In this document: piece after piece, positions 1 to 9,408 of the stretch
Numbering within the stretch: the first letter of the stretch is position 1
Layout: each line of letters starts with the position of its first letter
Source of the DNA: Rhodothermales bacterium
GTDB lineage: Bacteria; Bacteroidota; Rhodothermia; Rhodothermales; Bin80
Assembly: GCA_022821385.1 (NCBI GenBank)
Contig: JAJEDR010000052.1
Span: 1-50,805 of the forward strand
Length of the DNA stretch: 50,805 bases
Reading direction: 5' to 3'
Notes under the pieces: model-generated
Databases searched by the model: none
What the model was told of the DNA's origin: nothing
What the model saw: only the letters and a program-made list of their open reading frames with translations
Position numbers and translations under genes: made by a program

Positions 1-1
1 G

Positions 2-517
2 TTTCTAAACGAACCCGTTATGATTACTCGAATACTTGACGAGGATGGTACTGTGTTGTACGAACATCAGTCTGTTCGGGAAGAAAGGCTCTCCGAGCAA
101 ACTGCTGCGATCGTCACTGATATGCTTCGCGATGTAATCAACTATGGTACGGGCATCCGCATCAGAACGAGCTATGGCCTTTCTGGCTATGACCTCGCCG
201 GCAAGACCGGAACAACACAGGGGCGCACTGACGAACGGACAGGAATCAGGAATGGGGGTGGAGACGGTTGGTTCATGCTAATGCATCCAGAGTTGGTTAG
301 TGGTGCGTGGGTTGGCTTCAATGATCGACGAATGACCTTTCGCTCAAGTTATTGGGGGCAGGGGGCGCACAACGCTCTATTCGTGGTCGGTGAATTTATG
401 AGTTATCTGGATAGCAGTGCGGAGCCAATGATCAGCATGAATAGTTACTTCCCCGCCCCTCCACCGAATCGGTCACCTGGGGCTGAGGCTAATTCGAAAG
501 ATCGCGTGACCTGGTAG
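2..517 (+). CDS. Class A penicillin-binding protein, C-terminal part (partial at left edge)
   Basis: The reading frame is open to the left edge, so only the C-terminal 171 or so residues are present; the ATG at 20 is internal. The visible part is the end of a transpeptidase domain. It contains the KTGTT box (the KTG motif that lines the active site of serine DD-transpeptidases), followed by the G-D-G-W-F and G-A-W-V-G-F strands typical of PBP1A-type enzymes. The SxxK and SxN motifs and the glycosyltransferase domain would lie outside the window. The role, by family knowledge, is peptidoglycan cross-linking at the outer face of the inner membrane. The tail after the domain is short, about 40 residues, and proline-rich. 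It converges on the sulfatase gene across 256 bp in which I see no gene. Confidence 0.85.
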   Translation, partial: FLNEPVMITRILDEDGTVLYEHQSVREERLSEQTAAIVTDMLRDVINYGTGIRIRTSYGLSGYDLAGKTGTTQGRTDERTGIRNGGGDGWFMLMHPELVSGAWVGFNDRRMTFRSSYWGQGAHNALFVVGEFMSYLDSSAEPMISMNSYFPAPPPNRSPGAEANSKDRVTW

Positions 518-773
518 CATCAGGCCACGCCATGTACATCGGAACAGTCGGAACGTGTGGTTGATGTTGATCAATGCAACCGTAGTCCACGCGTCCAAAG
601 AGCCGACCTGTGGCCGGATGCATTTAACACCGGGAGGGGCCGTGGAATTATCCGGTGTCCAGAGAATGGAATGATGTAATCGTGTGTAATTGTCTGACTA
701 ATCGGAAGATATGCCCAAGTAGAAAGCTGATCTTCAGCAACACGGCTTCTGCCGGGGAGCAGGGGCAAGATGC

Positions 774-2528
774 TCAAGAGCCCTGTTCCACAATACGTTC
801 CAGCCGTAGAAGACGGACATCAGCAACCGCAGTACCTGGAATACTGGTTGCACGCAGCGATAGAGGTTTGCGCCCTGCTTCAAGAAAAATCTGCCCCAGC
901 GGCAATGGACGGAAATCCTTTACATACGACTCAATCCGAAGTACACGGTCTTCATCCATTCCGTATTCCGGTGGATCATGTGCCTCAGCAATCCTTTCCC
1001 CCACTGAACTATCCCCAAAATTCAGTGTGATCTGTGCCCCTTCGTCGCCTGATGCCGCCGTATAGTACAGCGTGGCCATGTACTCCCCCGCCGTTAGAAC
1101 CTCAACGTCCCAAAGAATAGCGTCATCCGTATGCGTCCAGTTCGTAAGAAAGCTATCATTCGGATACCGGTTGGATCTAAGGATTCCACCCGATCCCACT
1201 GCGTCCCGGGCAGGTAACCAGGTTACGTCGTAGCCCGCATGCCCCACCGTAAATGGCCTCTTCTCAAATGTATCAGGTACAGCTTCATTGATCCAGGCCT
1301 CCCTTGCTCGGTAAAGAGAATCAGCCAGCTCTGGGTGCTCAGATGCGACATTCTGTCGCTGCTCTGGATCATCAACCATATTGAAGAGCTGTCCAATATG
1401 ATCCAACCGATGTGTTTGTGTACGTACACTGGTGCGTCCGTTCCAGTGCGAAAAAATCATACGCTCCGGAACTGCCTCAGTATTACCGGTAAGCAGAGGA
1501 GCGAAACTGATACCATCCAGTGGATGTCGGGTATTGAGTTCAATGCCGGCAAGTTCAGTTAATGTTGGCATTAAATCAATCGCAGCAGTAATCTCCGTGA
1601 TTTCAGTGTTCGCAGCAAGGGTCCCTGTCCATTGCATCAGAAGAGGCGAACGGACACCCCCTTCATCTGTGGATCCCTTTCTGCCTTTCATCTCTGCATT
1701 CCAGCGTGGCCCATTAGGACCATTATCCGAGAAATAAAGCACAATGGTATCCTCAGAGAGCGACAACTCATCCAACAAGGCCAGTACACGCCCCACATTC
1801 CAGTCAATATTGAGCGTCATCGCAAGTGCTGCCCGCGTATGCAGCGTATCTTCCCGTTCAGCATCGCGATGATCCTGAAATCCCTCCGGTACGCTGTCCC
1901 ACCATTGATCCGGCACCTGCATAGGAGAATGGGGCGTATTGTAGGGCAAAAACACCAGGAATGGAGATGTCCTGTTTTCGGTAATGAACGTCATAGCTGC
2001 CTGTGTCAAGTCATCCGGCAGATACCCCTCTCCCTGAACGAGCTCATTATTCAATTCGAGAGGTGGAGAGAAATAATGTCCCCAATGCCCAGAGGGAAAA
2101 CCATAAAAATGGTTGAACCCCCGACTGTTCGGATGATAGGGAGGCTGCTGTCCGTTGTGCCACTTGCCAAATACCCCCGTTACATAACCAGCTTCCTGGA
2201 ACACCTCGGCAAGCGTGGTCTCGCCTGCATTTATGCGCTCTGAACCTGCACTGGTCCCATGCACCCCGGACCGTGTATGATACCGCCCTGTCAGGAGCTC
2301 AGCACGGGTCGGAGAGCAGACAGGACTGACATAAAAGCGATCGAACCTGACCCCCGAGGCAGCCATCCGATCAAGATTTGATGTATTGATACTGGTGTTA
2401 CCGTTTATGGATAAATCTCCCCATCCCTGATCATCGGCTAAAATGATAATTACATTGGGCTGACGATCCGTGCTGCTGCAGGCAGAAAAAAAGATTATGA
2501 CCAATAGCAAAAGTGTGATACGAAACAT
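774..2528 (-). CDS. Sulfatase (arylsulfatase family), lipoprotein
   Basis: This 584-residue protein hydrolyses sulfate esters. Residues 1-17 form a lipoprotein signal ending in the lipobox F-F-S-A-C (Cys17), so it is probably anchored in a periplasmic or outer membrane leaflet. Asp32-Asp33 (L-A-D-D-Q-G-W-G-D) are the usual metal ligands. Cys71 in C-S-P-T-R is the residue that a formylglycine-generating enzyme converts to formylglycine. After the sulfatase fold (about 25-440) comes a 130-residue C-terminal beta-rich domain that resembles a carbohydrate-binding module. The open frame extends upstream into ispE, but the lipoprotein signal sets the start at 2528, 53 nt after the ispE stop. No maturation enzyme or sulfated-glycan operon is in the window, so the substrate is unknown. 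Confidence 0.88.
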   Translation of the reverse strand: MFRITLLLLVIIFFSACSSTDRQPNVIIILADDQGWGDLSINGNTSINTSNLDRMAASGVRFDRFYVSPVCSPTRAELLTGRYHTRSGVHGTSAGSERINAGETTLAEVFQEAGYVTGVFGKWHNGQQPPYHPNSRGFNHFYGFPSGHWGHYFSPPLELNNELVQGEGYLPDDLTQAAMTFITENRTSPFLVFLPYNTPHSPMQVPDQWWDSVPEGFQDHRDAEREDTLHTRAALAMTLNIDWNVGRVLALLDELSLSEDTIVLYFSDNGPNGPRWNAEMKGRKGSTDEGGVRSPLLMQWTGTLAANTEITEITAAIDLMPTLTELAGIELNTRHPLDGISFAPLLTGNTEAVPERMIFSHWNGRTSVRTQTHRLDHIGQLFNMVDDPEQRQNVASEHPELADSLYRAREAWINEAVPDTFEKRPFTVGHAGYDVTWLPARDAVGSGGILRSNRYPNDSFLTNWTHTDDAILWDVEVLTAGEYMATLYYTAASGDEGAQITLNFGDSSVGERIAEAHDPPEYGMDEDRVLRIESYVKDFRPLPLGQIFLEAGRKPLSLRATSIPGTAVADVRLLRLERIVEQGS

Positions 2529-2580
2529 GAGAAAAATCAACTGTGTGATTATTGCGAGCCGAAAGATCGCGAATAAACGC

Positions 2581-3474
2581 CTAAGACGGGGCCTCACACC
2601 AAGTCGCACAGCCTCTTGCTGCGGCTTCCTGAGCGGCATCCTCCGCATACTTGTAGCTCTCAAATACGCCATAAACCCCCGAACCCGTCCCCGTGAGGGA
2701 TGCGAAAGACGCCCCTGCACCCAGTAATGCAGATTTAGTCCTGCGAAGTGCCGGCCACCTAGAAAATACAGGTCCCTCAAAATCATTGGTTAATTCACGC
2801 CGCCAGCGATCCAGGTCATTGGAGCGAACCACTTCGGCTAAGTCGGCACGACCAGTCTCATTTACGTCAACATGCCGAAAAGCCCACGCCGTTGAAATAC
2901 GAACAGGGTTCACCACAACTGCCAGACTGAAGGGAAAACGGTAATCTTCCAGAGGAGACAGTATTTCGCCTCTGCCTTGGGCATAGGCCGTGCACCGTCG
3001 TAGAAAGAACGGCACATCTGATCCAAGGTCTAACGCAAGCGACGCAAGCGGTATGGTTGTGCAATCCAGACGCCAGAGTCTACACAGGATCTGCAACGCA
3101 GTCGCTGCATTGCTTGATCCGCCGCCAAGCCCCGCACCGTGCGGCAAAACCTTTGCCAAGTGCAGCCTCGCACCTCGATCAACTTCACCAGAGGCCTTCA
3201 ACCGTCTTGCGGCGCGCACAACCAGGTTATCCTCCCCACTGGGCAGTGTTGTATCTGTGCAGGTTAGACTAACCGTATCGGCGTGGTCTGCTGTGAGCGT
3301 GTCGGCCCAGCTTATTGGATGAAACACTGTAGCCAGATCATGATATCCGTCCGTTCGCTTGCGTAATACATGCAATCCCAGATTGATCTTGGCCGGCGCG
3401 GTGGCAGATAACACGTGTGAACTGGCAGTTAAGGTGAAGTACACGGGTACCCGTGTTGTCATATGCCGTTCCAT
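2581..3474 (-). CDS. ispE: 4-diphosphocytidyl-2-C-methyl-D-erythritol kinase
   Basis: IspE phosphorylates CDP-methylerythritol in the non-mevalonate isoprenoid pathway. The protein of 297 residues shows the N-terminal A-P-A-K-I-N-L-G-L box with K-R-T-D-G-Y-H downstream. It also has the GHMP-kinase glycine-rich loop P-H-G-A-G-L-G-G-G-S-S-N-A-A, and the family D-V-P-F-F motif. Length is normal. Two in-frame ATGs lie 12 nt apart (3474 and 3462); the second has a GGA a few bases upstream and may be the real start. The sulfatase gene follows on the same strand after 53 nt and may be cotranscribed. A 247-bp divergent spacer separates ispE from the polysaccharide operon. Confidence 0.95.
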   Translation of the reverse strand: MERHMTTRVPVYFTLTASSHVLSATAPAKINLGLHVLRKRTDGYHDLATVFHPISWADTLTADHADTVSLTCTDTTLPSGEDNLVVRAARRLKASGEVDRGARLHLAKVLPHGAGLGGGSSNAATALQILCRLWRLDCTTIPLASLALDLGSDVPFFLRRCTAYAQGRGEILSPLEDYRFPFSLAVVVNPVRISTAWAFRHVDVNETGRADLAEVVRSNDLDRWRRELTNDFEGPVFSRWPALRRTKSALLGAGASFASLTGTGSGVYGVFESYKYAEDAAQEAAARGCATWCEAPS

Positions 3475-3721
3475 GGGTACGCAACATTGTCAAGGAAAAA
3501 TATTGTTAATCAGTTAATGGTATTCCGCACAAATAGTGTACATTAATTTGTTGCATGCCTCAACCAACAATGCGCAGAAAAATTCACGCACTTTGAGGTA
3601 TAGTGCCGAAACATGCGCTTCCCCACATCGTTGTATGCCCCGTTTTCTGCTCAGCTTCAGTTACACACATCGCTACATCGGCTACTCCGTCGTCTCTTTG
3701 TTCGTGAACCTATCTTCGCCG

Positions 3722-5440
3722 ATGCGCAAGCTCACCATCTGCTGGGTTGCTGCCCTTTTTCTGGTGTTAGCGATACCAGCCACTGCTCAAATCGCTCCTA
3801 ACCGCGTGCCCTCGTTGAGTACTACCCCGGATGACCCTCAGGAGGAACTCAGGAAGGCCATGCTTACACAGGCCGGGCAATCCGGTTTTCTCGCACTGGA
3901 GGGGGCCGTTGATCCTAATGAATACCTCATTGGTCCTGGCGATGTCTTCCGTTTAATGATTGGAGGACTGACCCCAGTCGAAATCCCGCTGACTGTCTCG
4001 GCTTCCGGCGTACTACCGCTTCCAGAAGCCGGTGCCCTGGATGTCGGTGGCAAAACACTGGCAGAGGTCGAGCGAAGTGCAATGGAGCTGCTTGAATCCA
4101 GATATGCAAATGCCCCTATCAGTCTCTCTCTGGCACAGGCGAGAAGCTTCTATGTGCACGTTACGGGTTCCGTTATTAAAACTGGACGATACCTGATGCT
4201 TCCCGCTTCGCGTGTAAGTGATGTTGTGCTCCAGGCACTCTCCTCCGGTGTAATGACCGCAAGGCAGACCAACGAAGATGTAGAAGTTGGTTTTGTGGCT
4301 CCTGAACAGCTGTTTCGACCGGAAACCAACGAGGCCTACAAACCTGCGCTGAGAAACATTCAGGTAGCACATAGAGACGGAACAGAGGAGTTGATTGACC
4401 TACCTCGTTACCAGACAACTGGCAATACAGCTTACAACCCGCTTCTGCAGGATGGTGACCGGATCAATGTCCCTGCTCATCACGAAATTCGTGAAAGTAT
4501 ACGTATTTCCGGTGACGTCGCATGGCCCGGACTGTACGACTGGCGCCCCGATGATACTATTGCTAGTCTGCTTGACCTTGCAACTGGGGGGCGCCCGCTT
4601 AATGCCGCAACACAATTCCGTCTCATGCGATGGAGAGATGGCACCTATTACACGGTACTTGATCAGAGCACTGAGGAATTGGAACAGAACTCAGTGGGCG
4701 ACCAGCCACTCATGGCAGGTGACCACCTCACTATCTATGAACAGAAGACAGCTACGGCAAAAATTGAGGGATGGGTCGAATTCCCCGGAGAGTATCGTAT
4801 AGAGGGAGGAATCACGACGCTGACGCAGCTGGTTGAATTGGCAGGCGGACTCAGAGAAGGTGCAAGCACCAGCGCGGCCACACTGGAACGTACTAGCCAG
4901 CACAATCTCATAGATACCCCGCAGAACTTCAAAGAACCTCAATCAGTGACCACCTCAAACAGTGACCCCACAGGTCGACTATTTGCTGAAAGCTTTCAGA
5001 GGTCTTTTTCAGGTAAAGTCGGCAGTCATGTAGCCGTGGACATTGCCGGAGCATTGACCGGCGGTAGCGAGGATATCGTGCTCTACGACGGAGACCGACT
5101 GATCTTCCCGCGTGACGAAGGCACGGTCCTGGTGACCGGAAACGTTCCTCAGCGAGGTTACGTACCCTTTGAGTCGGGGATGACCGCCCGGCACTATGTA
5201 GATCGTGCCGGAGGATTAGGACCAGAAGCGGACAAAATTTACATTTATGACGGAAGTAGCTCTACTGTACGCCAAGGGCTGAATGAACCTATACGCCCAG
5301 GCGATACCATTTTCGTCTATCGCCTGGAACAGCTGACCGTGACTGCCCGCCAAGTACGCGCACAGCAAAATCAGGTCCTGATTGCGGGCCTCTCCGCCGC
5401 AGTAACAGCAGCCCTTGTTCTATGGAACGCACTTCGATGA
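3722..5440 (+). CDS. Polysaccharide export protein with SLBB domains (Wza-like)
   Basis: This is probably the outer-membrane/periplasmic export channel component for a surface polysaccharide. I chose the ATG at 3722 because it starts a clean signal peptide (charged MRK, hydrophobic stretch, A-T-A-Q cleavage site); the longer frame upstream has no such feature. From about residue 67 comes the poly-export domain (Y-L-I-G-P-G-D-V). About four SLBB-type repeats follow, near residues 143, 260, 346 and 470, each with the pattern V-x-G-x-V-x-x-P-G. A C-terminal hydrophobic helix (about 553-571) resembles the membrane-spanning helix of Wza. The stop overlaps the start of the Wzz-like gene by the ATGA arrangement. 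There is no lipobox, unlike E. coli Wza. Confidence 0.88.
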   Translation: MRKLTICWVAALFLVLAIPATAQIAPNRVPSLSTTPDDPQEELRKAMLTQAGQSGFLALEGAVDPNEYLIGPGDVFRLMIGGLTPVEIPLTVSASGVLPLPEAGALDVGGKTLAEVERSAMELLESRYANAPISLSLAQARSFYVHVTGSVIKTGRYLMLPASRVSDVVLQALSSGVMTARQTNEDVEVGFVAPEQLFRPETNEAYKPALRNIQVAHRDGTEELIDLPRYQTTGNTAYNPLLQDGDRINVPAHHEIRESIRISGDVAWPGLYDWRPDDTIASLLDLATGGRPLNAATQFRLMRWRDGTYYTVLDQSTEELEQNSVGDQPLMAGDHLTIYEQKTATAKIEGWVEFPGEYRIEGGITTLTQLVELAGGLREGASTSAATLERTSQHNLIDTPQNFKEPQSVTTSNSDPTGRLFAESFQRSFSGKVGSHVAVDIAGALTGGSEDIVLYDGDRLIFPRDEGTVLVTGNVPQRGYVPFESGMTARHYVDRAGGLGPEADKIYIYDGSSSTVRQGLNEPIRPGDTIFVYRLEQLTVTARQVRAQQNQVLIAGLSAAVTAALVLWNALR

Positions 5441-6597
5441 CTGAACCCTCAAGATCTCTTAGCGAGGCATTCTGGGCATTTTGCCGCGCTTTGCTGAAAA
5501 AGCGCTGGCTGATCATCGGGGTCACTGGATTTTTCGGAGTAGCTTCGGTGGTAATTAGCCTCCTTCTGTCGAACTGGTATTTGGCCGAGACACGCCTCCT
5601 GATCCCCGGACAAACATCTTCGGGTTTACTTTCGGGAGTCATCAGCGGACGTCTTGGAAGCGGCGCCTCATCGCTTCTTGGAGGATTGGTCAGCGATTAC
5701 CAGCAGCAACTCGCCATACTGGACAGCCGCACAGTAAAACAGAGCGTTGTGGAAGAGTTCAATCTCATAGAGGTGTATGATCTCGCTGACAGTGACGCCC
5801 CTATGAAGTACGCCATTGCGGAATTGGAAGGAAACGTCGAATTTGTCGTGGACAATGAGTACAACTACCTTTCTGTGCTGGCCTATGACAAAGATCCACA
5901 GCGGGCGGCTGATATGGCCAACTTCTTTGTCTCTGAATTGAACCGGATCGGAATAGACCTGTCAACACAAACTGCCCGTGAGTATCGTCGTACCGTAGAA
6001 CAACGTTACCAGTCGTTTGAAGACAGCTTGGCTGCAGTACTGCTGGCCACGCGAATACTCCAGGAAGAAACGGGTGTGTTAGATTTGCCTACCCAGAGTG
6101 CGGCATTTGCGGAAGCACTTGCGGAGTGGAGGACACAGATCGCCGCGTCACAAATTGAACTTGAAAACCTGCGCTATCTGTACGGTGACAGTCACTCACA
6201 AACGCGTGCGGCACAGCGAGCTGTTGACCAGGCCTGGCAGTTTTATAATCAGGCCCTGGAGGGGCAGGAACGGGTCATGCCGGTAGCCCAGGATATCCTG
6301 CCGGAAGTTGCACACAGGTTTGTGGAATTACAGACGAAAGCGCTTATCTACGGCACACTTCTTGAGTTTACACGACCGGTACTGGAAGAGGCCAGACTGG
6401 AAGAGGAGCGTGCGTCAGAATCAGTCCAGGTTCTGGATCCCGCTATACCTCCTGTTGAAAAAGCGCGCCCTTGGCGTGCAGCCATCTGCGTTATCAGTAC
6501 ATTCTCAGGCTTCCTGCTCTCCATACTCTACGTTTTCGTCAGTAGCTGGTGGAAGAAAAATCATACCCTGATTACCGAACGCCTGAGTTCTGGATAA
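5437..6597 (+). CDS. Wzz/chain-length determinant family protein
   Basis: The 386-residue protein has the layout of a polysaccharide co-polymerase. It has a cytoplasmic N-terminus, a transmembrane helix at about 23-44, a large periplasmic part with coiled-coil-like helices (about 150-330), a P-x-x-P-x-x-K-x-R-P-W motif just before the second helix, and that helix near the C-terminus (about 348-368). No Walker A or tyrosine-rich tail follows, so it lacks the fused BY-kinase seen in many capsule systems. The ATG at 5437 overlaps the upstream stop as ATGA and is preferred over the in-frame ATG 15 nt earlier. It likely sets chain length together with the polymerase-like protein downstream. Confidence 0.87.
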   Translation: MTEPSRSLSEAFWAFCRALLKKRWLIIGVTGFFGVASVVISLLLSNWYLAETRLLIPGQTSSGLLSGVISGRLGSGASSLLGGLVSDYQQQLAILDSRTVKQSVVEEFNLIEVYDLADSDAPMKYAIAELEGNVEFVVDNEYNYLSVLAYDKDPQRAADMANFFVSELNRIGIDLSTQTAREYRRTVEQRYQSFEDSLAAVLLATRILQEETGVLDLPTQSAAFAEALAEWRTQIAASQIELENLRYLYGDSHSQTRAAQRAVDQAWQFYNQALEGQERVMPVAQDILPEVAHRFVELQTKALIYGTLLEFTRPVLEEARLEEERASESVQVLDPAIPPVEKARPWRAAICVISTFSGFLLSILYVFVSSWWKKNHTLITERLSSG

Positions 6598-6643
6598 CCA
6601 GAGATGCATTGCTCCTTGAGGTAACGCTCAATAAAAGCGCGAC

Positions 6644-8116
6644 ATGGGACAGGTTGGCACCCTATCAACTTCTCTAAATCTGTACCGAATTGGCAATGTA
6701 GTGATCATTGCAGGCTTCATTTTGGGCGCGGCATTGGCACTTGCGCTTGCCTTCACCGGATCTGTGACCTACACAGCCGCGTACCCTGTAGCAATCCTCG
6801 GAGCAGTAGCCATATGCTTCCTGTTTGCAAACCCCTTGATCAACCTAGTGGCCACCATCGTTGGCTTCGTATTGATCGCCTCCAATGAGAGCGGCTTTCA
6901 GGTAGTGGAGGTTGCCTATGCTGCATACCTGTTCGCGGTACTCGGGATGTGGTTCTTGCAGCATGTTGTTGTTGGATCAAAAAATATTCTAACCGAAAAA
7001 GCAGATTGGTCCCTCACCATATTTCTGTGTTTGCTTCCGGCAAGCCTGATCCTTACTACGGTATTTCAGGGGGATTTCAGGGTCGCGTTCAGCGAGTTGA
7101 TTTCGCTATCAATGTTGCTGATATACTTCCCGGTTAAGCATACTGTGGTCCATCACAGGCTCGGACCGAGGATCATGCTTACAACTGTGGTGCTTATGAG
7201 TGCAGCCGTCGCATTGTTGAATACATTCAACTACGCATCTGACCTGGCTGGAGCGACTGAGCTGTGGCAGGTGGCTGGCTCGCGGGTGGTTGTTAACGAC
7301 TGTTTACTCATGGTTGGCGCACTCATGAGTCTCGTGTTACTAGTGTATGCTAAGGGCTTCTTTCCAATTCTACTTTCCGCAGTTGCGCTGGCACTTACTT
7401 TTGCCGGCTTGATCATGACCCAGGCTCGCGGGTTCTGGCTTGCCTTTGCCCTCGGTGCAGTAGTACTTGTTTTTCTCGTTCGTACCCCTGAGCGCATCAA
7501 AATGCTGACGACCGGAGCGATTGTAAGCTTGGTGATTCTGGGGATAGGTTACGTGTTGATCGGGCCATTCCTAGGAGTGATCCTTGAAGGAATCACTGAA
7601 CGCTTTGGCTCCATTGCTACAGCTTTTACGCAGGACCTGTCCCTCGTGAACCGGTTCAGGGAAACCGGTGCAGTACTTGAAAAAATTGCATTGAATCCAC
7701 TTATTGGGCACGGTCCTGGCGTGTCCTATTTGTTTTTTGACATTGTTCATCAATCAACCGATACGGATTCGTTCGTGCATAATGGATATATCGGGCTGTG
7801 GTACAAGTACGGGCTTTGGGGGCTCGGGTTAGTGCTGTATTTCTGGTATTCCGCGGTTAGGCTGGGCTTACGTGCTTTCCGCAGTGATCACGCCGAACGC
7901 TGGACGCGTCTGGCGGGTCTGGCGGGTGCCGTGCCGTTGATTGCATTGACGATATCGACGTTAACACAAAATCCTTTTTTCCTCAAAAATTACCTTTTCA
8001 TTATTGCCATTGCTGCTGGACTCGCTGCCGGTGCCGGCCAGCGAATAATTCGAGACCAGTCAGATATTGACAAGATGCATCTGGATAGTCAAAACTCAAA
8101 CCGTAAGGTTGTGTAA
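6644..8116 (+). CDS. O-antigen polymerase/ligase family membrane protein
   Basis: This 490-residue polytopic protein has about eleven hydrophobic segments and matches the Wzy/WaaL (Wzy_C) superfamily. The diagnostic region is the large periplasmic loop: R-F-R-E-T-G, then N-P-L-I-G-H-G-P-G, then a conserved H-N-G-Y-I-G-L-W-Y-K-Y-G before the last helices. By family, it either polymerises undecaprenyl-linked repeat units or ligates a glycan to an acceptor; sequence alone does not separate the two. It lies 46 nt after the Wzz-like gene and before two glycosyltransferases, consistent with one polysaccharide operon. No flippase (Wzx) or initiating sugar-phosphate transferase is present in the window. 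Confidence 0.85.
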   Translation: MGQVGTLSTSLNLYRIGNVVIIAGFILGAALALALAFTGSVTYTAAYPVAILGAVAICFLFANPLINLVATIVGFVLIASNESGFQVVEVAYAAYLFAVLGMWFLQHVVVGSKNILTEKADWSLTIFLCLLPASLILTTVFQGDFRVAFSELISLSMLLIYFPVKHTVVHHRLGPRIMLTTVVLMSAAVALLNTFNYASDLAGATELWQVAGSRVVVNDCLLMVGALMSLVLLVYAKGFFPILLSAVALALTFAGLIMTQARGFWLAFALGAVVLVFLVRTPERIKMLTTGAIVSLVILGIGYVLIGPFLGVILEGITERFGSIATAFTQDLSLVNRFRETGAVLEKIALNPLIGHGPGVSYLFFDIVHQSTDTDSFVHNGYIGLWYKYGLWGLGLVLYFWYSAVRLGLRAFRSDHAERWTRLAGLAGAVPLIALTISTLTQNPFFLKNYLFIIAIAAGLAAGAGQRIIRDQSDIDKMHLDSQNSNRKVV

Positions 8117-8232
8117 CTGCTTTTGGCCTATAGAGAGTCCTGTCCATCACAGATCGGGCTACCCCCACATAGCTGACCGATACGTCTCATTCTACCCATT
8201 CTTCATTTTCAGCTTGAACACACGATTGGTAG

Positions 8233-9408
8233 ATGCGAATTTTAATTCACGATTTTGGGGCCTACGCTTTCCCAATCACGCTTAGTCAAACTCTACAAAA
8301 TCGTGGACATGAGGTGGCACACGCTTACTGCGACAGCCTTGTCACAACCCCTCATAACGTGCATGAGAGCATATCGAATCTTACGCTTCTCCCCATTCGG
8401 ACAGCACAAACATTCAACAAATACAATCTCATCCGTCGCTGGGGGCAGGAACGTGAATATGGACATTTGGCGGCAAAGGTCATTTTAGGATTCAATCCAG
8501 ACATCGTTATTTCCGCAAACGCCCCCCTGAGCGCACAAGACCGTATACTGCGAACATGCAAACGAAACGAAATACCGTTCGTGTTCTGGCTACAGGATCT
8601 CATTGGGTTGGCTGCATCGAAAGTGCTGAAATCGAAGCTGCCGTTGCTCGCTTCGGCTATCGGCCGTTATTTTCAGTCCATGGAGGGACGGCTGCTGCGT
8701 GAGAGCGATGCAGTTGTCGCAATTACTGAAGACTTCCGCCCTGCCCTTCGAGAATTTAAAGTTGCCCCCGATCGCTGTCATGTGATTGAGAATTGGGGAG
8801 TTCTGGAAAAATCTATCAATGAGCCTGAAACATGGGCTCGCCTGCATAATCTTGGTGACCGTCCTATCCTGCTCTACACTGGTACCTTAAGTATGAAGCA
8901 TAACCCGGCTATACTCGCGCACCTCGCGCAAAAGCTCAGAGAGCGTGCGCAGGTCGTGGTTGTCTCCCAGGGAGCAGGAGCAACCTGGCTTTCTCAGGCC
9001 GTAGAAACCCGCAACCTTATCAATCTAGTGGTACTGCCGTATCAAGAACCAGATCAACTTCCGGCAATGTACGCCAGCGCCGAGGTGCTCCTTGTTCTGC
9101 TCACTGAAGATGCGGGGCAATTTTCTGTGCCTTCCAAGATCCTGACCTATCTCTGCGCAAAACGCCCGATCCTTGCAGCTGTACCCGCTGAAAATCTTGC
9201 CGCACGCATCCTTGAAGCATCTGGGGCTGGTTTCGTCACTGCACCCAACGACCACGCAGACTTTATCCGAAAAGCTGAGATTCTCCTAGACGCAACGGAG
9301 CTGCGCCACACTATGGGAGAAAGAGCTGAAGCTTGGGCAACTAAAAATTTTGAGATCGGGCAGATCACGGATCAATTTGAGCGTGTAATTCGACAGGCGT
9401 GTGCATGA
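8233..9408 (+). CDS. Glycosyltransferase, GT4-like (WcaI/WbuB type)
   Basis: The 391-residue protein has the two-domain GT-B layout. The N-terminal Rossmann half starts M-R-I-L-I-H-D-F-G. The C-terminal half has a nucleotide-sugar site: L-L-Y-T-G-T-L, then V-V-V-S-Q-G, Y-Q-E-P-D-Q-L-P and E-D-A-G-Q-F-S-V-P-S-K. The last of these carries the conserved acidic residue followed by the P-S-K of family 4 enzymes. It should add a sugar to the lipid-linked repeat unit on the cytoplasmic face. Donor and linkage cannot be read from the sequence. Its stop overlaps the next glycosyltransferase as ATGA, so the two are translationally coupled. Confidence 0.87.
   Translation: MRILIHDFGAYAFPITLSQTLQNRGHEVAHAYCDSLVTTPHNVHESISNLTLLPIRTAQTFNKYNLIRRWGQEREYGHLAAKVILGFNPDIVISANAPLSAQDRILRTCKRNEIPFVFWLQDLIGLAASKVLKSKLPLLASAIGRYFQSMEGRLLRESDAVVAITEDFRPALREFKVAPDRCHVIENWGVLEKSINEPETWARLHNLGDRPILLYTGTLSMKHNPAILAHLAQKLRERAQVVVVSQGAGATWLSQAVETRNLINLVVLPYQEPDQLPAMYASAEVLLVLLTEDAGQFSVPSKILTYLCAKRPILAAVPAENLAARILEASGAGFVTAPNDHADFIRKAEILLDATELRHTMGERAEAWATKNFEIGQITDQFERVIRQACA

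Noticed and set aside
655..2243. Several plus-strand frames of 85-203 residues opposite the sulfatase
   Set aside because: They are antisense to a clear family member and show no family features of their own.
2528..2786. Extension of the sulfatase frame by 86 residues upstream
   Set aside because: This part lies inside ispE in another frame, and a perfect lipoprotein signal begins at 2528.
3536..3721. Longer N-terminus of the SLBB export protein
   Set aside because: The upstream 62 codons would bury the signal peptide; the ATG at 3722 gives a normal one.
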